NCBI RefSeq assembly: GCF_030463565.1
Contig: NC_134654.1
Span: 17,747,702 to 17,811,701 of the forward strand
Reading direction: 5' to 3'
Length of the DNA stretch: 64,000 nt
Source: Pelecanus crispus
Lineage: Eukaryota > Chordata > Aves > Pelecaniformes > Pelecanidae
Part shown: in pieces, positions 29,301 to 40,848 of the stretch
Numbering within the stretch: the stretch's first letter is position 1
Layout of the letters: every line of letters begins with the position of its first letter
Made by a program: the position numbers and the translations under genes
Notes under the pieces: model-generated
What the model was told of the DNA's origin: nothing
Databases searched by the model: none
The model's input: only the letters and a program-made list of their open reading frames with translations

Positions 29301-31756
29301 AAAGCATTTATGTGCAGTTTTTTAAATGCAGTTTAGGGAAAAAAAAGTGATTGAAGAACAGAATGGGTGATGTCTACTATACAACCAGTCTGTGTTGGGT
29401 AGGGGATGAGTCCACGCTTGCAAATCTTTGTTTAGTTGAGCAGCGAGGACTGAAGGACCTGTGCAGCAGGTACACTGCTGAGGCTCCAGCACCAGAATTG
29501 GAGCCTGTCTCCTTGAAGGTACCCTCATGATTCTTCTGTGGTGCACAGATACCTGGCACAGCTTCCCCGTCTGCCTTGGGGAGGTACCTGGAGGAAGGGG
29601 CTTTGGGGTCATTGTAGATCTTTTCATGCACCAGCCAGTTGTCCAAAGGAATTTACCCCGGGAAAACCTCTGGGGATGGGTTTTGCAGAACTCCCTGCAG
29701 CTGCAGCAGAACAAACCCTACTGTGCACCCACAGACCAACAGAGAGGTGGCTTTGGGGAATTGGTGGTAATAAGGAGTCCTGTCCTCGGGTCGGTGGTAC
29801 CTGTGTGTAAAGCACGTGGGCTGCATCTCTGGGGAGGCTGCTCATTCCCTGACTGCTCTTCACCCCGCTCTGTGTCCCAGGACTGATGCAAAGTGTTTGT
29901 GCCTTCTATTATAATTGTGTAAGGCAAGATTCAGGAAGAAGCCATGGGATTTAGAGGAAAACTGAGAGGCTGGCACATCACTTTTGGGGATGCAGGTGAA
30001 AATCCCAGCTGTTGACTCAAACCCCAAACCAAAATGGACCCTAGGTGCCTTTAGGAGCAAACCTTTATGAGTGTTCAGTGTGCAGAGACCTCAGTGACTT
30101 TCATCCTCTTACCTATTAGTGTGAGCAACATTCATCTCTCCAAAACATGCCAGAATTAACCTTTTTCTGAAGGCTGCTCAGGATACAATCAGAAAACCCC
30201 TTTTGCTTAAACTGCTTGAAAATGTTTGCCACTTGCAGGGGAAGAAACCCATTGATTCAACCCTACTTTTCCATTTTCTTTAGCAGGCACCGTGTACTCC
30301 ATCTGGCTAAGTGGACCACAGTGTTCCAAGGATAAAAATTACATGTAATATGAGAGAAAGTATCAGGCAAAATATTTATGTAATGAAATCTTAATAATAG
30401 TTCTAAAGGTCTGCGGCAGGGCATGGCAGAAAAGCAACGCTCCTCTTGCTGGCTTGTCACAGGGGGGACATGCACAACGAAAGACACTCGCAGGGGTAGG
30501 AAAAATGGGGGGTTTATTAGGAAATTTGATCTGCCCTGTCTAGCAAAAAAAAATTACCAAATGATATCAAATAATTTACAGGATCTAATCTGATCGCAGC
30601 TGTCTTAATTATTTGTTAGCTTTACAGGGAAATGGTTTCCCTTTGTTTTGAAGTAGTAAACATGCTCCATAATCCTCAAACCCCAGCGGCTGCTGATGTA
30701 TGGAAACCAGAGAGCGATGCTGACCTAAACCACCGAGGGCTCTGCGCGTCACAGGCTGCAGCTGGGAATGGATCCAAATTCATCCCATACTTCACTGGCA
30801 GATCTATCTCTGGCATCCTGGCTTGGGCTGGGACAGCTCTAAGGGCCAGTCACAAATGTGATAAGAAAGCCAAATTTTCTGAAAGGAAAAGATGGTTCAG
30901 GTTCAGGCTCCAATTCCAGCCTAATATTGGCCAAGCGAGGTAGGCTGCTTTGTTGTCCTTATCCAGCAACTAAATGTAGTTGGAGTTTTTCATATTGCAT
31001 ATCGAAATGGCTCTTAAATACACGCACTTTATGCTTATCAGAGCTCTCAGTGGCCAAATCTGATAAAAGGAAATTTCGTCTGGAGTTAGACAATCCCTTG
31101 AGTGATCCTGAATAATAAGTGATACTGAAATGGGGAATTATTGCTTCACTTTTAGCAGAAGTAACTCTGTAGGTGATCTCTTTGCAGAAGTGTTAAAATC
31201 AGTTGAGCACAGTCTGGGTGGTGTTTTAAAATAAATTGTAGTCACAAGCATTTAGCGTGTTGTGTGTATATTAGGGACAGACCAGCCAAGGCCGCCTGTA
31301 TTTTGGAAAGTTCAAATAAAAGCAACTGGTATCTAAATTGTCGCGGTTTGGCTGCAGCCCTCTGAGGTCCCCTGGGCAGATGTATGGGGATGGAGCACAG
31401 CGGGTGTTTCCTCTGCGTTTTCTCATCTGTGTACTTAAGCCTGAATAGCTGGTTGTATCCTAAGCCCAATGAGGGAGAAAGGATGGGACAAGCACCGGCC
31501 AGCTTCTTCCCCTGGCCTGGGGCGAGTCAGGTCACTGCACACCCACGTCTCACCTTGTTTATCAAGAGTGTTTTTTCCCTGAGCTGGCTATATTTTTTGT
31601 GACCTGGTCATACCCCATGTGTCACAGCAGAGCCTTGCTCATGGCTGAGCTGCAGGGTATTGCTGCTGCAGAAACAGAATGGATGCGCTCCGGGAGCTTA
31701 AATGCAACATCAAGTGGCTCCGGATGCTGTGCCCAGCAGGTTTGCTGCAACCATTC

Positions 31757-32213
31757 TGTCGTGGTTTAGCCCCAGCCAGCAGCTCAGCACCACGCAGCCG
31801 CTCGCTCGCTCCCCCTACCCCGATGGGATGGGGGAGAGAATCGGAGGAGTAAGAGTGAGAAACACTCCTGGGGTGAGATAAGAACAATTTAATAATTGAA
31901 ATAAAGTAAAATAGTAATGATAATAATAACAATACAATAATAATAGTAATAATAACATAGAAAGCAAGTGATGCACAATGCAATTGCTCACCACCCGCCG
32001 ACCGATACCCAGCCAGTCCCCAAGCAGCCCCCCGGCCAACTCCCCCCAGTTTCTATACTGAGAATGACGCCATATGGTATGGAATAGCCCTTTGGTCAGT
32101 TTGGATCAACTATTCTGGCTGTGCCCCCTCCCAGTTTCTTGTGCATCTGGCAGAGCATGGGAAGCTGAAATGTCCTTGACTAGCATAAGCAGTACTTAGC
32201 TGAAACCAGGACA
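31757..32213 (-). mobile_element. Solo LTR of an avian ERVL-type endogenous retrovirus
   Basis: The 457-base element begins TG and ends CA and is flanked by a perfect 5-base target duplication CATTC (31752-31756 and 32214-32218); 5-base duplications are usual for ERVL elements. Read on the minus strand it starts TGTCCTGGTTTCAGCT and ends GGCTAAACCACGACA, the ends I know from widespread bird ERVL LTRs, so its transcriptional sense is minus. An ATTAAA on the minus strand (31888-31893) could be its poly(A) signal. A TAA-rich simple repeat (about 31911-31960) has grown inside it. No internal viral genes are present, so it is a recombined solo LTR. Confidence 0.88.
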
Positions 32214-32692
32214 CATTCCTGCAAGGAACATTTGCTGCATTTGCTAAGTATTTACTGAGGTAACTGTGCGCTGGGAGATGTTTTTCTTCCCCCTGCGCTG
32301 GACAAGTGTGATAGCAGTGGGGAAGAGTACCGCAAACCTCTCCAGCGCCTCGCTAGCACCACGCTGCACTGATGCAAGTGCTACACAGACCTTTCTTTTC
32401 TGGAGCTCCAGCAGTCTCGGGGTAGCTGGTCTGTTGGGATTATTTGGTATTATTTCCCCATGTAGGCAAGCCCTACAGCCCAGGAATCGGGGGCTTTTCT
32501 TCAGCAAAGGCTCCTCTCCGGTCGTGTCCTTCTGAGTGGCAGGAAAAGATCAGCAAGGACTTGTGCCAAGGGACGGTGCAGAGGTGCATCCCTCCTTTGT
32601 GAAAGTTTACTGCCACGGGGAGGAGTGTTATATGACCATGGAAAGAGCACCCTGGCAGTGCTGCAAGGGGAGCTGAAAAGTGAGGAAAGAGA

Positions 32693-32906
32693 TTTTTTTT
32701 TTTCCTTTCTTTTTAAAAGCAATTTTCATGAAGGCTGTTTTTTTTTTCCAGATGAGCTTTCTGGGCACTTCCACAACAGGACTGCATTCAGCCCTCACTA
32801 TTTCCTGAGGAGGCAGAAGCTGAGGTCGTTCCTATCGGCTCTGCAGACTTTGTGATCCTTTGCTGTCTGTGAAATAGTAGCCTGAATATGATGACAGAGA
32901 AAAAAA
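32693..32906 (+). repeat. Left arm of a 214-base inverted repeat
   Basis: This arm matches the reverse complement of 35028-35240. I count two base substitutions (position 32837, and one at the edge of the internal T run near 32737) plus length differences in the terminal homopolymers (11 against 9 T, 7 against 8 A), so about 99% identity. The arm starts with a T run and ends with an A run. Internally a pyrimidine tract followed by CCAG looks like a splice acceptor. I do not recognise the family. Confidence 0.95.
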
Positions 32907-35027
32907 CCATAAAATAACTCTCCCCACCCCTTTCCAACCCAAGCCCTTGCCAAAGCAATAAAAAACTTTAAACAATAGCTAGTCATGACATAAACCAGTC
33001 CTTGAGCAGTCTGCCAAAATTCACCTCAAGAAAGTAGGTCCAAAAATAAACACTAACCTATAAAAAGCCCCACAGACTTAAAGATAGTCTTCCCGTTGTG
33101 CTAATTGCTTTCACATCTGGCTCAGAAATGAGGACTGTATATGAGCATGAAGAGGCCACCAGTAACTCAGTTCAGCTAAGCACAAAAGCATGTGCGTAGC
33201 ATCAATCATGTGAGCCATCTATTTCTACTCAGCAGACCTCAGATGCTGGGGCTCAATTTTAAGTTTGTGTTTAAATTGCACTTAAATAACGGGGCTGGTC
33301 ATGATGTTAATAAACAGCACATGGTTAAATGCTTTCACGGGTGGGATATTTCAAGGTAAATATAGAGAAACTGGTTTCATTTCCATTTTTCCCGCTCCAT
33401 CAGTTATTGGACCACAGTGCCGTCAGCTCTGAACAGTTTTTGCCTGGCCTCCTCCTTGGAAAGAAGTCAGCCCCTGGGGTGGGTGGAAAGTTGCACCTTT
33501 GATAAATCAAAGGCTACAGCAAGATGAGACATACAAAGGAAAACTAGCTGGAGATGGTTTCATAAGGCCTTTTCTGTGTGCCAAGGAGGTGACCCCAAAA
33601 TGTGACCTTGTGTGAACTTGGTTGGAAGAACAAAACCCCCATCAGGCTCCTGGCAGGTTCTAGGGAGCCAGAGTTGTGGTGTAATGCTCTGCATCCTCTG
33701 CTCTGGGCATGCATTCATCTTTCTTCATGCCGATGTCTAGACCTTTTATATGACTGTGAATCAGTGGGTGTGCATAGGACTGTCTCCTACTTGCTTGTAT
33801 GCCTATTTGTTTGCGTAGTTGATTGAATTTTATGGCTTGAGCAATCCCTTTGCTTGTTGGATGCAGTTTAAAGCATACCTTCCCCACAGCCTTGGACTTT
33901 GTGGTGAGGCCAATATAGGGAGCAAAATCCAGGACCCCCCCCGCAAGCCCGTGCTGTATTGAAGCGGCTACAGGGAGGCTCTCCCCAAAATCACTGTGGT
34001 TTATTTCCAATAGTTCCTTGGGCACCACTGAGAACATCACCAGTAAATTATTACAATTTCTGAGATCACTGTGATTACATGCATTATCCGTGTCTTAACC
34101 TTGTGGATGTGCAGAGCAGTCTGCGCTGAGCATCTGTGGTTTGGTGGTTGTGACTCATCATGAGAGCTCAAGGAGGGATTTGTAATGATTTATTCATGCC
34201 ACATTTATTGTTTGGAAAGCTCAATCAAATGCTACTATGGTTAGACTGAATAATTCATCTGCCAGTCTACTTTTTGATCTCTTTATTCGTTTCTGTCTTC
34301 GTTAAGAGCCTCAGGTTTGGAGGTGAAGATCACCTTAGTCTAGAGGCAATTTTCCGCGCTTGATATCTTTGGAAACGAAAACTTCAAGGGTAGATTTTCA
34401 GTAGGTCTGGCCTTGCTGAAGGACTAAGGGTGTTTTTGAGAGAGTCTGGGTTCATCTGCCCTGGGTCAGTTAGACGTCCAAGTCTGGGCATGGCTCTGTG
34501 CATCTCTTGTGGGACACAGAAGAAGTGCACCTTCCCTTGCACCGTTTGCTTAATCCTAAAAACTGAAATATGATAGTTCAGATAACGGCCTCTGAAGAGG
34601 CCTATTTCTTCCTAGTGACTGTAAAGGAAAATTATTTAGGTTGCAATGTCTAAACTTAGGTGAGGTGACTTGCGTTCAGCATGTCCCTCATGGGCCAAAC
34701 TGGGGCAAGTGGGCTGCTATTACATGTCACGTGTAGCTCCTGGGGTCCAGGGCAATTTTGTGTGCGGACAGAGGTATGTCACAGTAAAATGGCATTTGCA
34801 TCTCCACACAGCGGGTCTCGCTGGTTTAACTCCATCATTTTCCCAGTGCCTTTGAGAAATTTGGTGAAATGTCGTTCTGTAGATGAAAGCCAATCCCTCA
34901 GCTCTGAGGCAGGCCTGGAGGTGGGACGTGCTTGCTCCATCAGGATGAGGGTATGAGAGCAGGGGGAATGGCCACCCCTGCCTTTGCACCAGGGAAGTGA
35001 GTGGCTGGTGGGCAAGATTTTGCTTTG
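32907..35027. other. Spacer between the inverted-repeat arms
   Basis: This 2.1 kb of ordinary AT-moderate sequence has no gene that I can support and no recognisable transposase or terminal repeats. A C run lies near 33937. No ORF longer than about 126 codons is present, and none resembles a known family. Confidence 0.6.
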
Positions 35028-35240
35028 TTTTTTTTCTCTGTCATCATATTCAGGCTACTATTTCACAGACAGCAAAGGATCACAAAGTCTGCAGAGCTGA
35101 TAGGAACGACCTCAGCTTCTGCCTCCTCAGGAAATAGTGAGGGCTGAATGCAGTCCTGTTGTGGAAGTGCCCAGAAAGCTCATCTGGAAAAAAAAACCAG
35201 CCTTCATGAAAATTGCTTTTAAAAAGAAAGGAAAAAAAAA
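35028..35240 (-). repeat. Right arm of the inverted repeat
   Basis: This is the reverse-complement copy of 32693-32906. The spacer is 2121 bases. Similarity stops abruptly at the terminal A/T runs on both sides, and flanking sequences differ. On the minus strand it gives the same open frame (…FHEG…FPDELSGHFHNR…) as the left arm does on the plus strand; nothing suggests this is a real protein. Confidence 0.95.
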
Positions 35241-38200
35241 CCCCTCTCCTTTGCAGAGGTTTTGCTTTGCCTCCCCTTGCTGCAGCCTGCCCTTGTCCAC
35301 TGGCAGTTGGCTGAAACATATCCCCTGAGTTTATTGATAAAAAAGTCAGGGTGGAAAAGGAGATGTGAACTTTGGCAGAAAGCGCAGATTCTGGGAAAAG
35401 TCACTAACCTGCTCAAGAATGTTAAAAAAAAAATGCACATGAAACACATGCATAAGGAATGCTTCACTTAGGTAACTGTCACCGATTTGTGCAAAATGTT
35501 TGGATTGTTCCTTGTGCCTCTTTCAGGGCTACAGGATACATACAGCACGCTTCCACCTCAGAGAAAGGAAAGGTTTCACAACATGCATTTTTAACTGTTT
35601 TTCTATGAATAGCTCCCGGTGTCAGAACTGAGCGCTGGACGGGACTGCACATACTGATGTGCTGACAACGCGAGGTGGTTTCTCAAGCCTTTGCCAACAC
35701 GTGCAGACAGTCCTGGCTGCATTGCAGCATTAACTGTGGGTTGATTCTTCCCTAATTTATGCTATATTTACTCTAGTACAGGCTCATGGACATCGCAGAG
35801 GTCATCCAACCTTAAACCAGAGCAAGGGAGAGGAGTCAGGTCCTGTCAGGGCAACCTGTTGATGGACTGCATTTTTGTAGCTATTTAAGGATACCCAGGA
35901 AGTGACTCAAATGAGTTGGAATTAACCACAAATTTGAATTTGGCATTGCCCCTTATTTATATGTAGGTATTTGCCCTGCTGGGGCTCAGCTGTCCACCTG
36001 CAGAACACAGAGAGGTGCCTGCCAGCAGAGTGGGGAGCTGAGTTTTCTAAGAAGTCCAACCAGCAGGATGGTAGCACTTCCAGGTGCTGTATGGGGCTGT
36101 GGAGAAGCTGGCACAAACACTTGTGCTTCTCCAACCATGGAAAAAGGACACAAGCTCTTCGAGGGGCTGTTGGCAGAGGAAGGGAGAGCCCCAGATGATC
36201 TCCAGTGGCTGCCCATGTCCAAAGCTGGCTTTTTCTCTTTGCCAACCTGCTCGGCCTCCTCTCCCTTTCCTCCAGATTTGGTGTCCAACCCCCCAGCCCT
36301 CCTCCTGCCAATCCCAGCCTCCGGTGTGGCAGCAGGGGGCTCAGTGATGGCCATAACCATCTTTTTCCACTGGCCATGTGCAGAGATCAAAGCAGCCCAG
36401 GCCTCACCTCGAGAGTCCTTGGCCCTCTGTGTTTTATGGTCAACTTACAATTTTTACCAGAACATGGGAAACCTGTAAAACCCTGGAAAGTCTCATGCAT
36501 TTCCCAGCCAGATGGAGCCTGCTGCAGGACTGTGCCAGCAGCTGCAGCTGTGTGTGCAGCTCGTCCCTAAGAGCCAGCCTTGGTTTCATAAACAGATAAA
36601 ATCTTGAAGCCTGTTTGAATCCCTGAAGTAGCCCTGGGCCAGACGGGAGCATGAGCTGCCTGTGAGCATCCTTGTCCTTTGGCATGACAGCATGGGATGC
36701 ACCACACACAGTTTATTTTTTTTTTTAATTCTCCATTAATTAAGGTGACTTTTGAAAATTATTCTGCTATTGAATGGACAATTGATCCCTTTCAGGCAGG
36801 TACAGTGTTTATAGGAGAGAGAGGACTATTCAAAAGTGGTGTAAAACTGCAACTGGGCAATGTTATGGGTGCATGTAGACTCATGACGGATGCTATAAAA
36901 GATCTGGATCTGGGTATTTTCAGAAGGGTAGCTTACGATCCAGCGTAATGCTATATTAATAGACAGTGAGAATGTAGAGCTGTGACAGAAAGTTTGACAG
37001 CTTTTGGCAGTAGATTTTGTACTTAGGTATCTAAATGTATCCCTTGAAATTCCAGTTTAGTCAAATAGGTGAACCTGGGCTCACGTGCTGAAAATTGGCA
37101 CCCCTGCTTAACATCAGCCTCATGTTTTCACCCTTGTTTTTCTTGTTTGATTCTGAGCTAAAATGGTCAAGGCTTTGGGACAAACTGTGTTCTCACGTGT
37201 CCATCAAAACACGATATGCCGCGCCAGAGCCAGGAGTGGTAGTTTTGTAATTTTAGTGAGTTTACTGCTGCTGGAGTTGTAGTCACAATTAAGGGACATG
37301 GTTTAATTACTTGAGTAAGTGAAGGTGATGTGAATAGTCCACTTTAATTCGCTGTAACACCCAGAGCATGAGGGATCTGGGGACCATTTACTGCATACAG
37401 TTAATAACTTCTTCCTTGAAAGTCACATAGCTTGTTTTCCCTGTGCCAGTTGTCTGTGCCTTTGCAGCTTTTTAAGGACATCATTAGTCCTTCACTTGAA
37501 AAGCCTCTCCAGATGCTATGGTGAGACCAAAGCTTCACTGATTTTGATGTCCTCTGCTGTCCCTCTGCATTGCGGTGCTCATGGTGCTTCCCCAGAAAGT
37601 CCCTGGTCTGTGTGCTTTGCAGAGCACCTGTGGGACATTTACAATATTATCTAATTATTACTGCTTAATTTAGTAAATGCTTCAAAACCACTGTGGTTGC
37701 CTACAACAATTAGTGGTGTCCCTCGTGATTCATCTGAACAAAATTAGCTCCAGGCAGGGAGTGAGAGTGGGCGTAGATGGAGGCTGGGAGTGTGCAGGGA
37801 CCAGAGCGCAGGTCTGGTCCGAGGGCGTGTGCGTGTCCTACTGGGGGCAGAGGTTGGCTTGCTTTAGTTAAAATTATTTTATCTGGTTTAGCTATAGAAA
37901 AGCAACTTGTGTGCTGAACTTTTTATTTCAGTTTGATTAAGCTGATTCTTCACCCGGCTAAAGCAAGATGTGTGTTTAAAGTGAAATCAAAGTATGCTAA
38001 ACTTTGTATACATGAAAGAGTTTATGTTTTATGTCAGATCTTTGGCAGTAGAGGCTTGGCTTTCTCAGGGAGGCCAGCTCTGTGTGTGTGTGTGAGCACA
38101 GAAAGCAGGAGCGGTGGGGCAGGGTGTCACGGCATTCACGAGAAACTGTAAAACATTTTGGTACAATCTCCGTCTGCAGGGAAAGGTAGGAAAACAAGAA

Positions 38201-38659
38201 GAAACTGAAAAAGGCTATGATAATGCATATCAGCCTGACGGTTAATCCAAAGTGGTAAAATGAAGTAAATGAAAATGTTTCCTCTGGATAAAGTGGGACA
38301 CAGAGGTCCTCGCAGCAGCCCTGATGGGCATTACCAAAAGTTGGAGAAAAACCTCCTTGGGTTAGCCAGAGTGGCTGTGCTAACTACCGGCACTACTGGG
38401 CTCCTCCTGTTTCAGTGCCTTTTCTCAGTTTAAAGCCTGAAATAACTGGGAAAAGGCCCTCTCCCAGGAAACATTCCCGATGTCGCTGGGTGATTGGTGC
38501 ACAATGCCGTGGTGCTGCGTGAAGTTGTGCCATGGTGGGGCTCCTGGGGACACCGTGCATCTCCTCACCTGGGGTGCCATCACCCCCACCCTGGTGTACC
38601 TGTCTGCCCCAGCAAGGCCTCCGCTCAGCCACGGGCTGGCCCAGGAGCCCCAGTGCTGG
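35241..38659. other. Intergenic stretch between inverted repeat and minisatellite
   Basis: Nothing recognisable as a gene or full transposon. A short TG repeat is near 38082-38092, and an 83-codon frame at 36697-36948 has no family resemblance that I can name. Confidence 0.55.
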
Positions 38660-38785
38660 CACCAGGTTGCCCAGTGAGGACACTGGTTTGCCCATGGGTA
38701 GCACTTGGTTGCCCAGGGGCAGCACTAGGATGCCCGAGGGTTGTACTGAGTTGCCACTCGAGAGCACTGGATTGCACTGGGCTGC
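38660..38785 (+). repeat. Minisatellite, six 21-base units
   Basis: Units at 38660, 38681, 38702, 38723, 38744 and 38765 follow a consensus close to CACTGGGTTGCCCAGGGGCAG, with several differences per copy. Weaker unit-like sequence continues to about 38835. Because 21 is a multiple of three, ORFs open on both strands with repeated Leu/Pro/Gly patterns; these are by-products. Confidence 0.8.
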
Positions 38786-40446
38786 CCAAAGACTGCATCA
38801 GGTTGCCATAGCGGCTGCAGGGAGTTGCCCCAGCAGAACCCTGAGCATTCTGCACCCGTGGCAACGCTCCCCTGGTCCTGTCTCACTGACAGCACCGGGG
38901 ATGCTGCACGAACCTGGCAGCACAGCAGTGAGTAGCAGCCCCACCAGGCACCCCCAAACCCCTGGATCACACCCCGCACCCAGGCAGCTAAGGGTGAGTA
39001 TGTACTTGAACTGGGAGAGGAGGACTAAAAAACCAGATATTTCTCCTAATCTCCCCCAATATCTCTTATATCATCCAAATGTACCCAAACCAGGTAGCAG
39101 GGGGCTCTCGTTGTGTATCTGTGTTCAGGGGTGGCAGAAAGTGTTACCCTGGGATGGCTTATCCCAAGCGGGGTGCAGGGGTATTTATTTCAGCTGGAAA
39201 TGCAGGGAAGTGTAACCCTGGTCCATTCCCAAGGTTTTTTCCTCCCTTTCTTAAATGTGTGTCTGTCAGTATCTGCAAGGGAATAATTTATTTGCAGGGG
39301 TGGGAGCCAGGAAAGCCGTCTCCCACCCTCTGAATGCTGTTTCTCAGGTATAAATAAGTGGCACAGAGCTAGGGAAAGTGCAGTCATTTATCCCCAGCAG
39401 GGACAAAAGGGCTGAAGTGACTGGTTTGTGGGAACCAGCACACACAGTGGTTTTTGTTGGACCTGAGCACAGACATTTTGTCCTCAGTTCTGCCAAACTG
39501 GATGGAGGGTCATGTTTGCGAAAGTTTTTTTGCTAAATTTGAGGGTGTGATTTTCCTGCTGCCTATCCCACAGCCTCTTCAGCCAGACTGGATCCTGGGG
39601 TGAGACTCAGTGCCCACAGCTATGCTGCTCTCAAGTCAGGTACTGGGGCAGCCCGTGCCAGCATGGCCAAAATTGGGCAAGGCGTGAAAATACAGTCCTC
39701 AAAAGTTCAGTGATTTCCCAGCTGCAGGCTGTGCACTTTTCCCCTCTGACTCATCTCTGACTTATTCTAGCTAAAGGACCTGTTATTCTCCTGCATTCAC
39801 TGTTCATTTATTTAATAGCTGCATTTTGAGACACTGTTCATCTGAATGCATCAAGCCATTACAGACATAGGTGACACAAAAAGTCTCTTAGGTCACCTGT
39901 CCCTATAGCTAGATGTTGGAAAATGTGCAGTTTAATGAGTTGTGTTGTCTGCTCATCACCTGGTATAAATGGGCATGGCTCCAAGACAGTCAATAGGCTG
40001 TGAGCATCTGGCATTAGAGAGGGTCACCACCGGTGTACAGTAAACAGCAGCTCACAGGCAGAGCCTGCCTGTCTCTGTGTGCCTCCCACCTACTGCCTTT
40101 TAAGCTTTCCAGTAGGAAACCACGACTCATTGGTCCTGCCCTTGTGTAGAGAGAGGTGTTCCTTGTTGCAGAGGTGACTAAAAGGGAAGAATCTCTCTTT
40201 CCCAAGGGTTTTATGGTTTTAAAAATAAGCCAGCCTCTCTCAGCTCGCCTACACATGCAAATTGATCGGGGTAGCCCAGGAGGAGCAATTAAACCTCAAG
40301 TCATATGATTGCTTGTGTGGATGCTTTGTTCTAGAATAAAAGCAAATTTATTTCATGCAAACATCCCATTTTAAAAGGAATAAAGTTGGTTTCATGCTGT
40401 CATAAATGGGATTTAGCACATGCTTCATGTCAAACCCCACTCCTAT
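38786..40446. other. Intergenic stretch between minisatellite and CR1
   Basis: Mixed unique-looking sequence, with no gene or repeat that I can support beyond the decaying end of the minisatellite. Confidence 0.55.
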
Positions 40447-40848
40447 CCGGGGATCTTGGGGTTGTTCAGCCTGGAGAAGAGAAGGCTCTGGGGAGACCTT
40501 ATTGCGGCCTTTCAGTACTTAAAGGGGGCCTGTAGGAAAGATGGGGGCAATCTTTTTAGCAAGGCCTGTTGTGACAGGACAAGGAGTAATGGTTTTAAAC
40601 TAAAGGAGGGTAGATTTAGACTGGATATAAGGAAGAATTTTTTTACAATGAGGGTGGTGAAGCACTGGCATGCATTGCCGAGAGGTAGTGGAGGTCCCAT
40701 CCCTGGAAACATTCCAGGTCAAGTTGGATGGGGCTCTGAGCAACCTGATCGAGTTAAAGATGTCCCTGCTCACGGCAGGGGGGTTGGGCTAGATGACCTC
40801 TAAAGGTCCCTTCCAACCCAAAGCATTCTGTGATTCTATGATTCTACA
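40447..40848 (+). mobile_element. CR1 LINE, 5'-truncated 3' end
   Basis: The protein-like stretch [22 protein letters not shown] and later [20 protein letters not shown] match the C-terminal end of the CR1 second ORF. The frame appears shifted after LPR. The element ends in three diverged octamers (ATTCTGTG, ATTCTATG, ATTCTACA at 40825-40848), the hallmark CR1 3' terminus. Only about 400 bases remain, as is typical for CR1. It lies about 1.1 kb upstream of the TEKT3 coding start, in the same orientation, and is not functional. Confidence 0.93.

Larger units (their letters stand above)
216..31751. other. Gene-free stretch upstream of the LTR
   Basis: No open frame here resembles a known protein, and I found no convincing exon with paired splice sites. 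Frames are short (mostly under 160 codons), overlap in several frames and have repeat-free, low-complexity composition. Items worth noting are an 18-T run (10925-10942), a 12-base palindrome containing an E-box (12704-12715), a 10-G run near 16433, a 9-base-arm hairpin (18952-18972), the 22-T run at 21811, the TCTA repeat at 22789 and the CR1 relic at 26257. Untranslated 5' exons of TEKT3 or exons of an upstream gene could be hidden here. Confidence 0.6.

Noticed and set aside
31639-32039. Ile/Leu/Tyr-rich minus-strand ORFs that look like a membrane protein
   Set aside because: They are translations of the TAA-rich interior of the solo LTR.
36697-36948. 83-codon ORF with an apparently ordinary protein composition
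   Set aside because: No family resemblance, begins in a T-rich run and shows no splice or promoter context.
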